Part shown: positions 25,226-32,289 of the stretch, in pieces
Layout of the letters: every line of letters begins with the position of its first letter
Position numbering within the stretch: position 1 is the first letter of the stretch
Assembly (NCBI GenBank): GCA_016190245.1
Contig: JACPQY010000085.1
Coordinates: forward strand, 1-35,094
DNA length: 35,094 nt
Direction: 5' to 3'
Source: Nitrospirota bacterium
Lineage (GTDB): Bacteria; JACPQY01
Notes under the pieces: generated by a model
What the model saw: the letters and a program-made list of their open reading frames with translations, nothing else
The model's database searches: none
Told to the model about the DNA's origin: nothing
Position numbers and translations under genes: made by a program

Positions 25226-25564
25226 CTACGGCCGAATGATCACCACATCGTCCGGATCGGTCCACACCGGCTCGATCTTCAGAATCACGACCTTCCCATC
25301 CACCGACTGCAGCACGGCACGCCCCTTGATGTGAAGTCGGTTGGTGAGCAGCACGTGCTTACCCCCATCCTTCAGCTCGGCCCGGATCTCGTTGCCCGAG
25401 GTGGCGAGCACCCCCCCCACGCTCGCGCCCTCCAGGACGATCACGACCGCCTCACCCATCTTCGTCTTGATGGCCACATCTCGCGTCTCCCCCACGCTCG
25501 CCTGACGGAAGCCGACCCACAAAAGTCCTGCCCCCACCATCAACGCGAACCTGAACGCTTTCAT
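25226..25564 (-). CDS. Small exported protein, unknown
   Basis: A 112-residue protein with a hydrophobic N-terminus (FRFALMVGAGLLWVGF) serving as signal peptide or anchor. The mature part is a beta-rich domain (TRDVAIKTKMGEAVVIVLEGASVGGVL...RLHIKGRAVLQSVDGKVVILKIEPVW). GAGGTGA precedes ATG 25564, which is 2 nt after the stop of the FHA-GGDEF gene, so the two are coupled. I do not recognise the family. Its location suggests a periplasmic partner or output of that signalling operon, by inference only. Confidence 0.6.
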   Translation of the reverse strand: MKAFRFALMVGAGLLWVGFRQASVGETRDVAIKTKMGEAVVIVLEGASVGGVLATSGNEIRAELKDGGKHVLLTNRLHIKGRAVLQSVDGKVVILKIEPVWTDPDDVVIIRP

Positions 25565-25566
25565 TG

Positions 25567-26544
25567 TCACCTCATTTCCCCTTTCGGCTTTCCGCTTTCG
25601 GCTCCCAGCTTCTCCCCTTCCTCCTCCCAGACCCTCACACAGTTTCTTCCCCCTTCCTTGGCCTGATAGAGCGCCCGATCGGCCCGCTCGATCACACTCT
25701 CTCCCGTCAAACCCTCCGACGTCCCGTTTACCACACAAACCCCCACACTGACAGTGACCGTGAAGGCCCCCTCTTTCTCGACAAACGGTCCGGCCTCGGC
25801 GCTTTTCCTCATCCGCTCGCCCAACCGTAGCGCGGCCGACTCATCGGCATTGTTCGCCACGACCACGAACTCTTCTCCACCGAACCGCGCCAACACGTCC
25901 CCCTGCCGCACGCACTCTTGGAGCCGCCCGGCCAGTTCCTTGAGCACCCGATCACCGGCCAAGTGTCCAAACCGGTCGTTGACGCTCTTGAAGCGGTCCA
26001 CGTCCACCATCAGCACCGCAAACGAATCGCGGTATCGTCGGGCCAAGCTCAGCTTAGCGTCCAGCGCCTCCACCAAATAAGCCTTGTTGAAGACCTCCGT
26101 GAGACCGTCGCGCGTGGCCATCCGGTACATCTCATCCAACCAGGCCCGCTCGAGATCGTCGGCACGCAGGAACCTGAAGATCGTGCCGCCCACCTGGAGG
26201 CGATCCCCATCCCGCAGCGTCGCTTCGGTTACTCTGTCGAGGTTGACGAACATGCCGTTGCTGCTTTCAAGGTCGGTCACTCGGCAGCCGTCCGGCCCGA
26301 CATGAATCTCCGCATGCCGCCGCGAGGCGAACCGGTCGGTCTCGATCCGGATGTCCACACCCTCCCCGCGCCCGATGAGAATGAGCGGGCGATCCAGATC
26401 GAACCGGCGGCCCTGAAGATCGCCGTTGAGAACGACCAGGCAGCCTTTCTGCACGCCCGCTCGCGCTCGCGGTGAGACCTCTTCGAAAACGGTCGCTCCC
26501 TCGCCGTCCAGCGTCAGTTCGTCGGGATTGAAAGGATCACCCAA
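25567..26544 (-). CDS. FHA-GGDEF diguanylate cyclase
   Basis: About 325 residues. An N-terminal FHA domain is shown by ILIGRGEGVDIRIETDRFASRRHAEI, then SSNGMFVNLDRV. It is followed by a GGDEF domain: RDGLTEVFNKAYLVEAL, VLMVDVDRFKSVNDRFGHLAGD and the active-site ARFGGEEFVVV, ending with ADRALYQAKEGGRN. The GGEEF signature is intact, so it should make cyclic di-GMP from two GTP. FHA domains bind phosphothreonine, so a Ser/Thr kinase may control it. The start is uncertain; I use TTG 26544, which overlaps the upstream stop, while the frame is open to 26628. An RxxD inhibitory site precedes the signature at a usual distance (RLQECVRQGDVLARFGG). Confidence 0.88.
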   Translation of the reverse strand: MGDPFNPDELTLDGEGATVFEEVSPRARAGVQKGCLVVLNGDLQGRRFDLDRPLILIGRGEGVDIRIETDRFASRRHAEIHVGPDGCRVTDLESSNGMFVNLDRVTEATLRDGDRLQVGGTIFRFLRADDLERAWLDEMYRMATRDGLTEVFNKAYLVEALDAKLSLARRYRDSFAVLMVDVDRFKSVNDRFGHLAGDRVLKELAGRLQECVRQGDVLARFGGEEFVVVANNADESAALRLGERMRKSAEAGPFVEKEGAFTVTVSVGVCVVNGTSEGLTGESVIERADRALYQAKEGGRNCVRVWEEEGEKLGAESGKPKGEMR

Positions 26545-27082
26545 GGATCGCGTCGCCTCTCGCCTCGCGGGGCGGGCCAAGCTTGAGCACGGCCATCGGG
26601 AGCCCCGCTTGGCGCCGCGCCACGTCAACTCGGATCATCTTCACGAAATCGCCCCCAAGAGTGGATTCTACCACGCCGACGCACACCATCCGGCGTGCTT
26701 TCCGCCGCGCCGAACAGGCCAGCATGAGCGGTCCCGCTTCGCCTCCCTCTCCCAGGTTCACCGTGGCATCAAGGATGCCGATCGTGGCCTGGATCGCCCC
26801 GACCCGGCCGGGCAGACGATCGCCCCACGGCATGATCCTTCGCAGCCCGATACCGCGATCCCTGCACCATCCCGTGAGCTCCTCCACGCTTGCTTTCGCC
26901 GGAATGCCGGCAATGGAGCAAAGCTGGCGTCGAGTGGCGTAAAGATGATCCACCGCCCTCAGAAGTTGGGGAAGCGACGGACATGGTCCGCCCGCCGCAT
27001 CCTTTCTCCCGCGCCCCGTTCCGCGGCCGCGGCCCTCGTGCCCGTTCCCCCCACTACGGTTCTCAGTTCTGGACTCGCGCAT
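26537..27082 (-). CDS. Unknown protein upstream of diguanylate cyclase
   Basis: About 181 residues. After a Gly/Arg-rich, probably disordered N-terminus, a folded part begins near LPQLLRAVDHLYATRRQLCSIAG and continues with LTGWCRDRGIGLRRIMPWGDRL, GILDATVNLGEGGEAGPLMLACS, and MVCVGVVESTLGGDFVKMIRVDVA. I do not recognise a family. ATG 27082 follows a GGGGGTGCAGGT stretch. Its 3' end overlaps the FHA-GGDEF gene by 8 nt if the TTG start is right, so it likely acts with that protein. Confidence 0.5.
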   Translation of the reverse strand: MRESRTENRSGGNGHEGRGRGTGRGRKDAAGGPCPSLPQLLRAVDHLYATRRQLCSIAGIPAKASVEELTGWCRDRGIGLRRIMPWGDRLPGRVGAIQATIGILDATVNLGEGGEAGPLMLACSARRKARRMVCVGVVESTLGGDFVKMIRVDVARRQAGLPMAVLKLGPPREARGDAILG

Positions 27083-27274
27083 ACCTGCACCCCCTTGACC
27101 ACCAAACCCTCGGGAACGACAAACCAGGGGGGCCTGCCTCAAAGGCAGGGTAGCCCGCCACACTCATTTTGATGATCTCTCAGCAGTGCCCGCCTGTCTG
27201 TGACTTACATCACATTTCCCACCTGCGGGCGTGGGCTCGCAGGCCGTATCTGCCAACCCGCCGGACATCCGCCA

Positions 27275-27399
27275 TCGGACCGATGAGAATCGGTCCCTAC
27301 GAAAACATGGGGTCCACGACCGCCGGAATTCTTCCCATCTTCGTAGGGACGCATTCTGATGCGTCCGTATCTGAGCATAGGCACGTAGTATGCCTATGC
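27275..27399. repeat. Hairpin cluster of the GGACCGAT/GGACGCAT family
   Basis: GGACCGATGAGAATCGGTCC (27277-27296) and GGACGCATTCTGATGCGTCC (27347-27366) are oriented so that CCCTACGAA and TTCGTAGGG face each other between them. GCATAGGC pairs with GCCTATGC at 27375-27399. These are relatives of repeats R1 and R2 in a different arrangement. I see no gene in 27083-27649. Confidence 0.75.
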
Positions 27400-27424
27400 A
27401 CATCATTTAGGTCAAGGCGCTTGA

Positions 27425-27642
27425 AGGGTCCCTGATCCGTCGCCAGGCATCCGTGTCCCGTAGGGACGCACCTGGGCAAGGAGCCCTGGTGCCATGAGCA
27501 GAAAGCAGCCCAGGAAGGGCTGCGATCAGCATGGCATTCCTATGCGTCCGAGAAGACGGACCGATCAGAATCGGTCCCTACAGCGTTGAATGCAGGCCAT
27601 CCTGGGCCAGGTACGACGGAGGCACACCCATCGGGTGCGCCC
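27425..27642 (-). repeat. Composite hairpin repeat R2, inverted and interrupted copy of R1
   Basis: Read on the plus strand, it follows the reverse complement of R1: ATCCGTCGCC, CCGTGTCCCGTAGGGACGCA, then ATGCGTCC, GGACCGATCAGAATCGGTCC (27558-27577), and GACGGAGGCACACCCATCGG. Two extra segments interrupt it: about 60 nt near 27471-27530, with an internal GCAGCCC/GGGCTGC hairpin, and about 33 nt near 27581-27613, flanked by TAC. Both look like small insertions. Confidence 0.7.
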
Positions 27643-27649
27643 CTCCCGA

Positions 27650-28249
27650 TCAGAACCTGAGCTCGAACGAATCCCCGTCTATCTCAATCACCGCGCGCGA
27701 CGGGCCTACCTCCTTCAGCGTGACGTCGCCGATCCTCTCCCCCACCCTTTGAAAAGAGTGGACTCGCCCGTTCACCTCAACCACGGCACCGCGCTCGTCC
27801 ACCGCCACGAGTTTCAACTTGGGTCTCGGCTTGGGAGGCGGGGCCTTCGCCTTCGCCTCCTCCACCTTCCTCTCGGCTTCCCGGCGTGTTGCCACATCCG
27901 CCTGCCGGACCTCCGCCTGGGCCTTCGCCAGGCGCGCCCGCAACTCTGCACGGTAGACATCCATCCTCAGCGCATCCAATTCAGGATCTTCCAGCCAGTC
28001 GAGCCTGGGGAACGCGGCGGAAGATGGGGCGGTCTTCGGCGGCGCCGATAAAGGCACGGCGGACTCGGGCGCCCCCGACTCCGTCGCTTCCGTCCCTGCC
28101 TCTCTCTCACTCCCGAACGAGCCGAGAGGGCTCTCCTCGCCCTGCGCGCGGGCGCTGGAGTCCTCTGACGTCGGCCACCCCCTCCAAAACCATCCGTATG
28201 CCACGGCGATGGCCACAATCGTCGCTGCGATCCAACCATTCTTCTTCAT
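27650..28249 (-). CDS. PilP/GspC-like inner-membrane protein
   Basis: A 199-residue bitopic protein. GGAGG precedes ATG 28249, which overlaps the previous stop (ATGA). One N-terminal TM (WIAATIVAIAVAYGWFW) is followed by a Pro/Ser linker, a coiled-coil-like segment around residues 90-130 (ARLAKAQAEVRQADVATRRE), and a small beta domain: LKLVAVDERGAVVEVNGRVHSF...RIGDVTLKEVGPSRAVIEI. This last part resembles the PilP/GspC HR domain that contacts secretins. It follows the PilO-like gene, matching the order in type IV pilus operons. It is the last recognisable gene of the operon before the repeat-rich gap. The fold call is by pattern and not certain. Confidence 0.55.
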   Translation of the reverse strand: MKKNGWIAATIVAIAVAYGWFWRGWPTSEDSSARAQGEESPLGSFGSEREAGTEATESGAPESAVPLSAPPKTAPSSAAFPRLDWLEDPELDALRMDVYRAELRARLAKAQAEVRQADVATRREAERKVEEAKAKAPPPKPRPKLKLVAVDERGAVVEVNGRVHSFQRVGERIGDVTLKEVGPSRAVIEIDGDSFELRF

Positions 28250-28950
28250 GGATTGCCTCCTCTCGGCATAATGCCTGCCGATACCGCCGGCCCAGCCGCC
28301 GGCCGCTCCAACACGCGACCGACCACGGACGCCGTCACATCGAGTCTCCCTCGATCCCAGGTCACCAGCTCCACGACCACCGGCCACTGGGAAAGTCTTT
28401 CGAGAAATACGCCAACCCCGCTCAACGCCGGCACGGGGACTCGGATCACGGATCCGCACGTCTCCCACGTCTCCTGGCGCGCACATGTCCCCCGCTCTAT
28501 TTGGCCCTCCAGCGCCTCTATGCCGTCTCCCAGCGCCCCCAAGGTGTCTCCGGCAGCGGGGGGATCCTCGCCCGCGGGCCACGCTCCTCCCGCTGCGCCG
28601 GACTCGCCGATCGGCCAGGAGCACCGGCCGCGCCCAAACGCCCCGCCGGCGGCCTCGCAGGCCTCAAGACCCGGACCTTCGACTTCAATGGACGTGGAAC
28701 TCCACGTCAAGCTTCTCACACCGCCCAAGCCGGCCAGTGCCGGCGGTCGCTCGGGGATCGGGAGCCTCCGGCCGGACCGCCACTTCGCCAGCGCACGGGT
28801 CGCCGCGTCCTCGATGACCGGCTTCGACCGCTCGGCCCATCGAGCTTGTTCGACGGCGTCCCTTTCCTTCGACTCCCGCGATCTCATCCAGTACTCTGTC
28901 CCGGTCGCTCCAAGCGCAACAAGAGCGACAAAGACTGCAACCCTATTCAT
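28246..28950 (-). CDS. PilO/GspM-like inner-membrane protein
   Basis: About 234 residues. One N-terminal TM (RVAVFVALVALGATGTEYW), a coiled region (RESKERDAVEQARWAER), a Gly/Ala/Pro-rich middle, and a C-terminal domain reading VIRVPVPALSGVGVFLERLSQWPVVVELVTWDRGRLDVTASVVGRV. The last pattern, a helix then strands describing a ferredoxin-like fold, resembles PilO and GspM, which link the inner membrane platform to secretins. ATG 28950 is used; the frame continues upstream through a CGATTCT heptad tract that is unlikely to be coding. It is placed between traC and the PilP-like gene. Confidence 0.5.
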   Translation of the reverse strand: MNRVAVFVALVALGATGTEYWMRSRESKERDAVEQARWAERSKPVIEDAATRALAKWRSGRRLPIPERPPALAGLGGVRSLTWSSTSIEVEGPGLEACEAAGGAFGRGRCSWPIGESGAAGGAWPAGEDPPAAGDTLGALGDGIEALEGQIERGTCARQETWETCGSVIRVPVPALSGVGVFLERLSQWPVVVELVTWDRGRLDVTASVVGRVLERPAAGPAVSAGIMPRGGNP

Positions 28951-29010
28951 CCGAGACGCCCCCCCTCCGTATTTCGCCATTCGGAATCCGGTTTCTCCTT
29001 CTTCCCTGTT

Positions 29011-29038
29011 CGATTCTCGATTCCCGATTCTCGGTTCA
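29011..29038. repeat. Four-unit CGATTCY heptad array containing the traC stop
   Basis: CGATTCT, CGATTCC, CGATTCT, CGGTTCA lie in strict 7-nt phase. The traC stop (TGA at 29038-29036 on the minus strand) falls within the last unit. The array separates traC from the PilO-like start. Confidence 0.65.
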
Positions 29039-31642
29039 CGACCCCTTCCCCCTCCCCGCCGCCACGCCCATCGGATACTTCTCCGCGAGCATCCGCACCG
29101 CATCCACCTTGCTCCCCGTCTCCTTCACCGCGGCATGGAAGGCCTGCACGTCCGCCCCATCCGTGGTGGACACCCAGTACGAGACCGGGTCCGGCACGAG
29201 CCGGAGCACTCCGTCCCTCGTGGCTCCTTCGAAGGTTGTGAGGACGAACGCCTCGCTGTAGTACCCCTTGCGCATGTGCACGGTCTGGATCGTGCGCACC
29301 TGGTTCGGGTTGAGGTGCAAGTGCTTCGCCAGGGTCTCCAGCGCCTTCGGCTGCTGCTTGAGCAGGAAAAGGTTCGGAGCGTTCGAGACGATCGCCTCGC
29401 CGGCGGGGAACTGGACGAGATCGAGCACGTCCTGCGTGATCACAAACACCAGACCGGAGTACTTCCGAAACGTTTTGTAGCCTTCCTGGATGAAGGCCGC
29501 GGCGGCCGGGTCTTTCAGGAACGCCCACGCCTCGTCAATCATCAGGTACTTGCGGACGCCGCGAATGGCCTCATCGCGCACCACGCGGATGATCAGGTTC
29601 ATCACGGCCATCATGAGTGGTCCCCGGAGGTCGGGCTGGTCCTTGGCCTCGGTGAGGTCAAACACGGTCATCCGGTTTCCCAGTCGCAGCCTGGTCGGAC
29701 CGTCGAAAAATGCCCCGAAACGCCCCTGCCGCGTGAACGGATAGAGCTTCAGCGCAAGCCCCTCGCCCAGGCTCCCCTCCTCTTTCAGGGCTTGAGTGAT
29801 GTCGCTGACGAAGACCTCCTCGCCCCGCTTCCGCTCGAACGCCTTTCTCAGCGCGATCTCGAAGAGGACCTTCTGATCGCGCGTCACGGGCTCCTGACTC
29901 TCGGGGTCCCGCACCATCTGCGCGAGGAGGGGCACCCAGAGGGCCACGCTGGCGTCGTTCAGTTCGTCCGCAAAGGGATTGATGCATGTCGGATTCTTGA
30001 GAACGATCTGGGCATAGTCGCCGTCCAACATTTCACATAGTTTCTGGTAGGAGCCCCCAACATCTATGATGAACACGAACGGGCGCGGGTTCAGCCGTTG
30101 GGCCTGGATGAGCATGTCGTTCGTGAAGAAGCTCTTGCCGGCGCCGGAGGTGGCCAGGATGAGGCCGTGGGGGCTCGTGTCGCAGTCCATCGGGTCCGCT
30201 GTGACGGGCACGCCCAGGCGGGAGACATAGAGCTGGGTGGGCGTGCGCGTGCCCGCGAAGTACCCCCAGAGGGGGAGGAACATAACGAAGCGGTCGGAGA
30301 GGACCTTTCGCAGTCGCCTCAAGTACGTGTCGAGTCTCGGATCGAAGCCGAGGGGGAGGCTGGAGAGGAGGACCGGCAGAACCACGTCCGTCTCGATCGA
30401 GGCCGTGGCGCCGACGAACGAGAAGGCGCGCAGCAAGGCGTCGGTCGTCTCGGCTTGCTGGGCGGGGGGCGAGGACGCGACGACGTGGACGGCGAACGAC
30501 ACGATCCGGCGGTTTTTCCCTTCGATTTCCTTGAGAACGTCGTCCAGTTCATCCAGGATGACCTTGGCCGCGAGGTTCTCCTGGCCCGTGATGGACCGCG
30601 CCTGCCGTCCCGCCAGGAACCGCTTCGCGCCAAGGGCGGACTTGGACTCGGCCAACGTCAGGTTCACGAAGTTGATGGCGACCAGGAGGTTGCCCGTGTA
30701 CCGTTCGAGGAGGGTGTTGATCAGGGCGGGGCCGACACTCCCAGGAAGGCCCGTGAGGCTGAGGACCTGCGTGCACAGACCGTCGAGCAACAGGTGGTCC
30801 TCCCGAACCTCGCAGTTCCCGAAAGCGATCTGCTCGCGCAGCGGCCGCCCGTCCGGAATGAATCGTCCACCCCCACCTGCCTCCTCCCCCATCGAGGGGG
30901 AGGAACTTTTGGGCGCCCCCTCCCCCCTTGCGGGGGAGGGTGAGGGTGGGGGGTGATTCCCGAACGCGAAAGAGCGCGCCCTCCCCGGATTCAGCGCCCG
31001 GTACGCAATCCCCAACAGCCCCGTCATGTCGAGCCGCTCCGGGCGGAACCCGTACCCTTGCAACCCCCTCTCCAGCCCGAGCCCCTGCCGCATGAGGTCG
31101 GCCTTGCGCGCGAGGTAGTCCCGATGGATTTCGCCCGCGATCGCCCCCCGGCCCTTGGCGGCCCATGCCAGAATGCCGCCTGCCGTCCGCGTCGGCGGCG
31201 GCGAGATGAGCATGAGGTAGACCGCAAACCGGCGGCACCGGTACGGATCTCCCGGCCAGAAGCCGTGCACCGCGGCGTCGCGATATCGCGCCGACTTCCC
31301 CTCGCACAGCAGTGTTATAAGACTGTCAGGTGGGAGTTCCGAAGCACCCAAGAACTTGTTCAGAGTGTCATCCACGTCCCCGCTGACCTCGAGAAGGAAC
31401 TGCCCGCAGAACCCCTGGGGTATCTCCAGGAGCAGCCGCTCCACCACCTCGCCCATCCGAGCCTTTGCCTCATCCGAATCGGTCTCGCTCGGCACCGGCG
31501 AGATCCGCCAGCCCATCCCCAGCCGCCCGTCCACCTGGATGAACACCTGCCCATCGGGGTCGTAGTCGTAGTAGGGCAGCAGTTCGGCCACATCGGGGCC
31601 GCGATCATTCAGCGCCGCGAGGCGCTCACGGGAGATAGCCAT
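29036..31642 (-). CDS. traC: TraC/VirB4-family type IV secretion ATPase
   Basis: An 868-residue ATPase of the F-type TraC group, which energises pilus assembly and transfer at the inner membrane. The N-terminal TraC domain (LLPYYDYDPDGQVFIQVDGRLGMGWRI) is followed by Walker A (ATSGAGKSFFTNDML near residue 490) and Walker B (RKYLMIDEAWAF near 695). VFVITQDVLDL and NAPNLFLLKQQP complete the motor core. ATG 31642 shares one base with the stop of the four-helix gene (TGATG). Residues about 229-259 are a Pro/Gly/Ser insertion encoded by a GC-rich palindrome, in frame. Its last codon lies in a heptad array. Neighbours traB and traV-like support an F/SXT-type conjugation system. Confidence 0.93.
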   Translation of the reverse strand: MAISRERLAALNDRGPDVAELLPYYDYDPDGQVFIQVDGRLGMGWRISPVPSETDSDEAKARMGEVVERLLLEIPQGFCGQFLLEVSGDVDDTLNKFLGASELPPDSLITLLCEGKSARYRDAAVHGFWPGDPYRCRRFAVYLMLISPPPTRTAGGILAWAAKGRGAIAGEIHRDYLARKADLMRQGLGLERGLQGYGFRPERLDMTGLLGIAYRALNPGRARSFAFGNHPPPSPSPARGEGAPKSSSPSMGEEAGGGGRFIPDGRPLREQIAFGNCEVREDHLLLDGLCTQVLSLTGLPGSVGPALINTLLERYTGNLLVAINFVNLTLAESKSALGAKRFLAGRQARSITGQENLAAKVILDELDDVLKEIEGKNRRIVSFAVHVVASSPPAQQAETTDALLRAFSFVGATASIETDVVLPVLLSSLPLGFDPRLDTYLRRLRKVLSDRFVMFLPLWGYFAGTRTPTQLYVSRLGVPVTADPMDCDTSPHGLILATSGAGKSFFTNDMLIQAQRLNPRPFVFIIDVGGSYQKLCEMLDGDYAQIVLKNPTCINPFADELNDASVALWVPLLAQMVRDPESQEPVTRDQKVLFEIALRKAFERKRGEEVFVSDITQALKEEGSLGEGLALKLYPFTRQGRFGAFFDGPTRLRLGNRMTVFDLTEAKDQPDLRGPLMMAVMNLIIRVVRDEAIRGVRKYLMIDEAWAFLKDPAAAAFIQEGYKTFRKYSGLVFVITQDVLDLVQFPAGEAIVSNAPNLFLLKQQPKALETLAKHLHLNPNQVRTIQTVHMRKGYYSEAFVLTTFEGATRDGVLRLVPDPVSYWVSTTDGADVQAFHAAVKETGSKVDAVRMLAEKYPMGVAAGRGKGS
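30865..30957. repeat. Palindromic repeat inserted in frame in traC
   Basis: CCTCCCCC/GGGGGAGG (30883-30903) and CCCTCCCCC/GGGGGAGGG (about 30917-30940) form two stems. They are enclosed by outer CCACCCCCACC and GGTGAGGGTGGGG arms. This is the CCCTCACCCTCCCCC-type interspersed palindrome common in bacteria. It adds about 30 residues rich in Pro, Gly and Ser between conserved parts of TraC. Confidence 0.75.
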
Positions 31643-32082
31643 CAGACCAGTGAGCAGTAAGCAGTGAGCAGCAAGCCCGATGTCAGGCCTGAAGCGGATG
31701 AGACGCTTGCAGACATTCGCTTCAACGAGCGAATCAGCCCCGTCAACATCTTGCTGACGGAGACCGAGGTCTCTTCCAACCGCGTGTCCGTCCGATATTC
31801 CAGCAGACGTGCGATTTCAAGGTGCGTGTCAAGTTCGCTCAGCGAGCCCTGAGCATAGTGAAGGAAGTTCGCGAATTCCTTGCGCGTCTGCCGACCCGCT
31901 CCCTCGGCAATGTTCGACGCGATGCTGACAGCGGCCCGACGAGCCTGTGACGTCAGCCCATATCTCTCTTCCTCCGGCCAACTCCGAGTCGACTCATATA
32001 CAGCCTTGACCAGCATCAGGCTTTGCCTCCACACCTGCAGCCGTTTGTGCGGTTTCACACGGCCGGCGTCATGCTTCTCCAT
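31642..32082 (-). CDS. Four-helix-bundle protein (S23/IVS family), cassette B
   Basis: A 146-residue protein of the 23S-IVS/four-helix-bundle family. Signatures are PHKRLQVWRQSLMLVKAVYE, SQARRAAVSIASNIAEGAGRQT, EFANFLHYAQGSLSELDTH and SKMLTGLIRSLKR. AGGAGGTGG precedes ATG 32082. It is about two thirds identical to the copy at 33.6-34.0 kb by eye. The C-terminus runs into the left heptad array and becomes GLLLTAYCSLV, a hydrophobic tail not typical of the family, and its TGA overlaps the traC ATG. Members may bind nucleic acid; related Avd proteins assist retroelement reverse transcriptases, but no RT is present in this window. Confidence 0.88.
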   Translation of the reverse strand: MEKHDAGRVKPHKRLQVWRQSLMLVKAVYESTRSWPEEERYGLTSQARRAAVSIASNIAEGAGRQTRKEFANFLHYAQGSLSELDTHLEIARLLEYRTDTRLEETSVSVSKMLTGLIRSLKRMSASVSSASGLTSGLLLTAYCSLV

Positions 32083-32289
32083 CAGCCCACCTCCTCCTCC
32101 GTCCCTGTTCACCGTCTGACCGCTTACTGTCTTGCTGTTCACTGCTTACTGCTCACTGCCCACTGCTCACAGCTTACTGTCTTGCTGCTCCCTATCCTGT
32201 TGCTCCCTGTCCTGCTGCTCACTGTCCTGCTGCTCACTGTCTTGCTGCTCACTGCTTACTGCTCACTGTTCACTGCTCACTGTTCACTT
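31648..32289. mobile_element. Four-helix-gene cassette B with inverted YTYACTG arrays
   Basis: The left end is four heptads (CAGTGAG, CAGTAAG, CAGTGAG, CAGCAAG at 31648-31675). The right end is a long array of the complementary heptads (CTTACTG, CTCACTG, TTCACTG) from about 32104 to 32289. Thus the ends are inverted and surround one four-helix gene. On the minus strand, entry through the right array meets TGA/TAA in every frame, while exit through the left array is open. The downstream stop of the secretin (32277) falls in the right array. Confidence 0.55.
32173..32289. repeat. Heptad array with 15-nt higher-order units
   Basis: From 32173 five 15-mers follow each other (CTTACTGTCTTGCTG, CTCCCTATCCTGTTG, CTCCCTGTCCTGCTG, CTCACTGTCCTGCTG, CTCACTGTCTTGCTG), each a heptad plus an octad. 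Six plain heptads run on to 32289. Less regular units extend back to about 32104. The secretin's final codons and stop are embedded in it. Confidence 0.75.
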
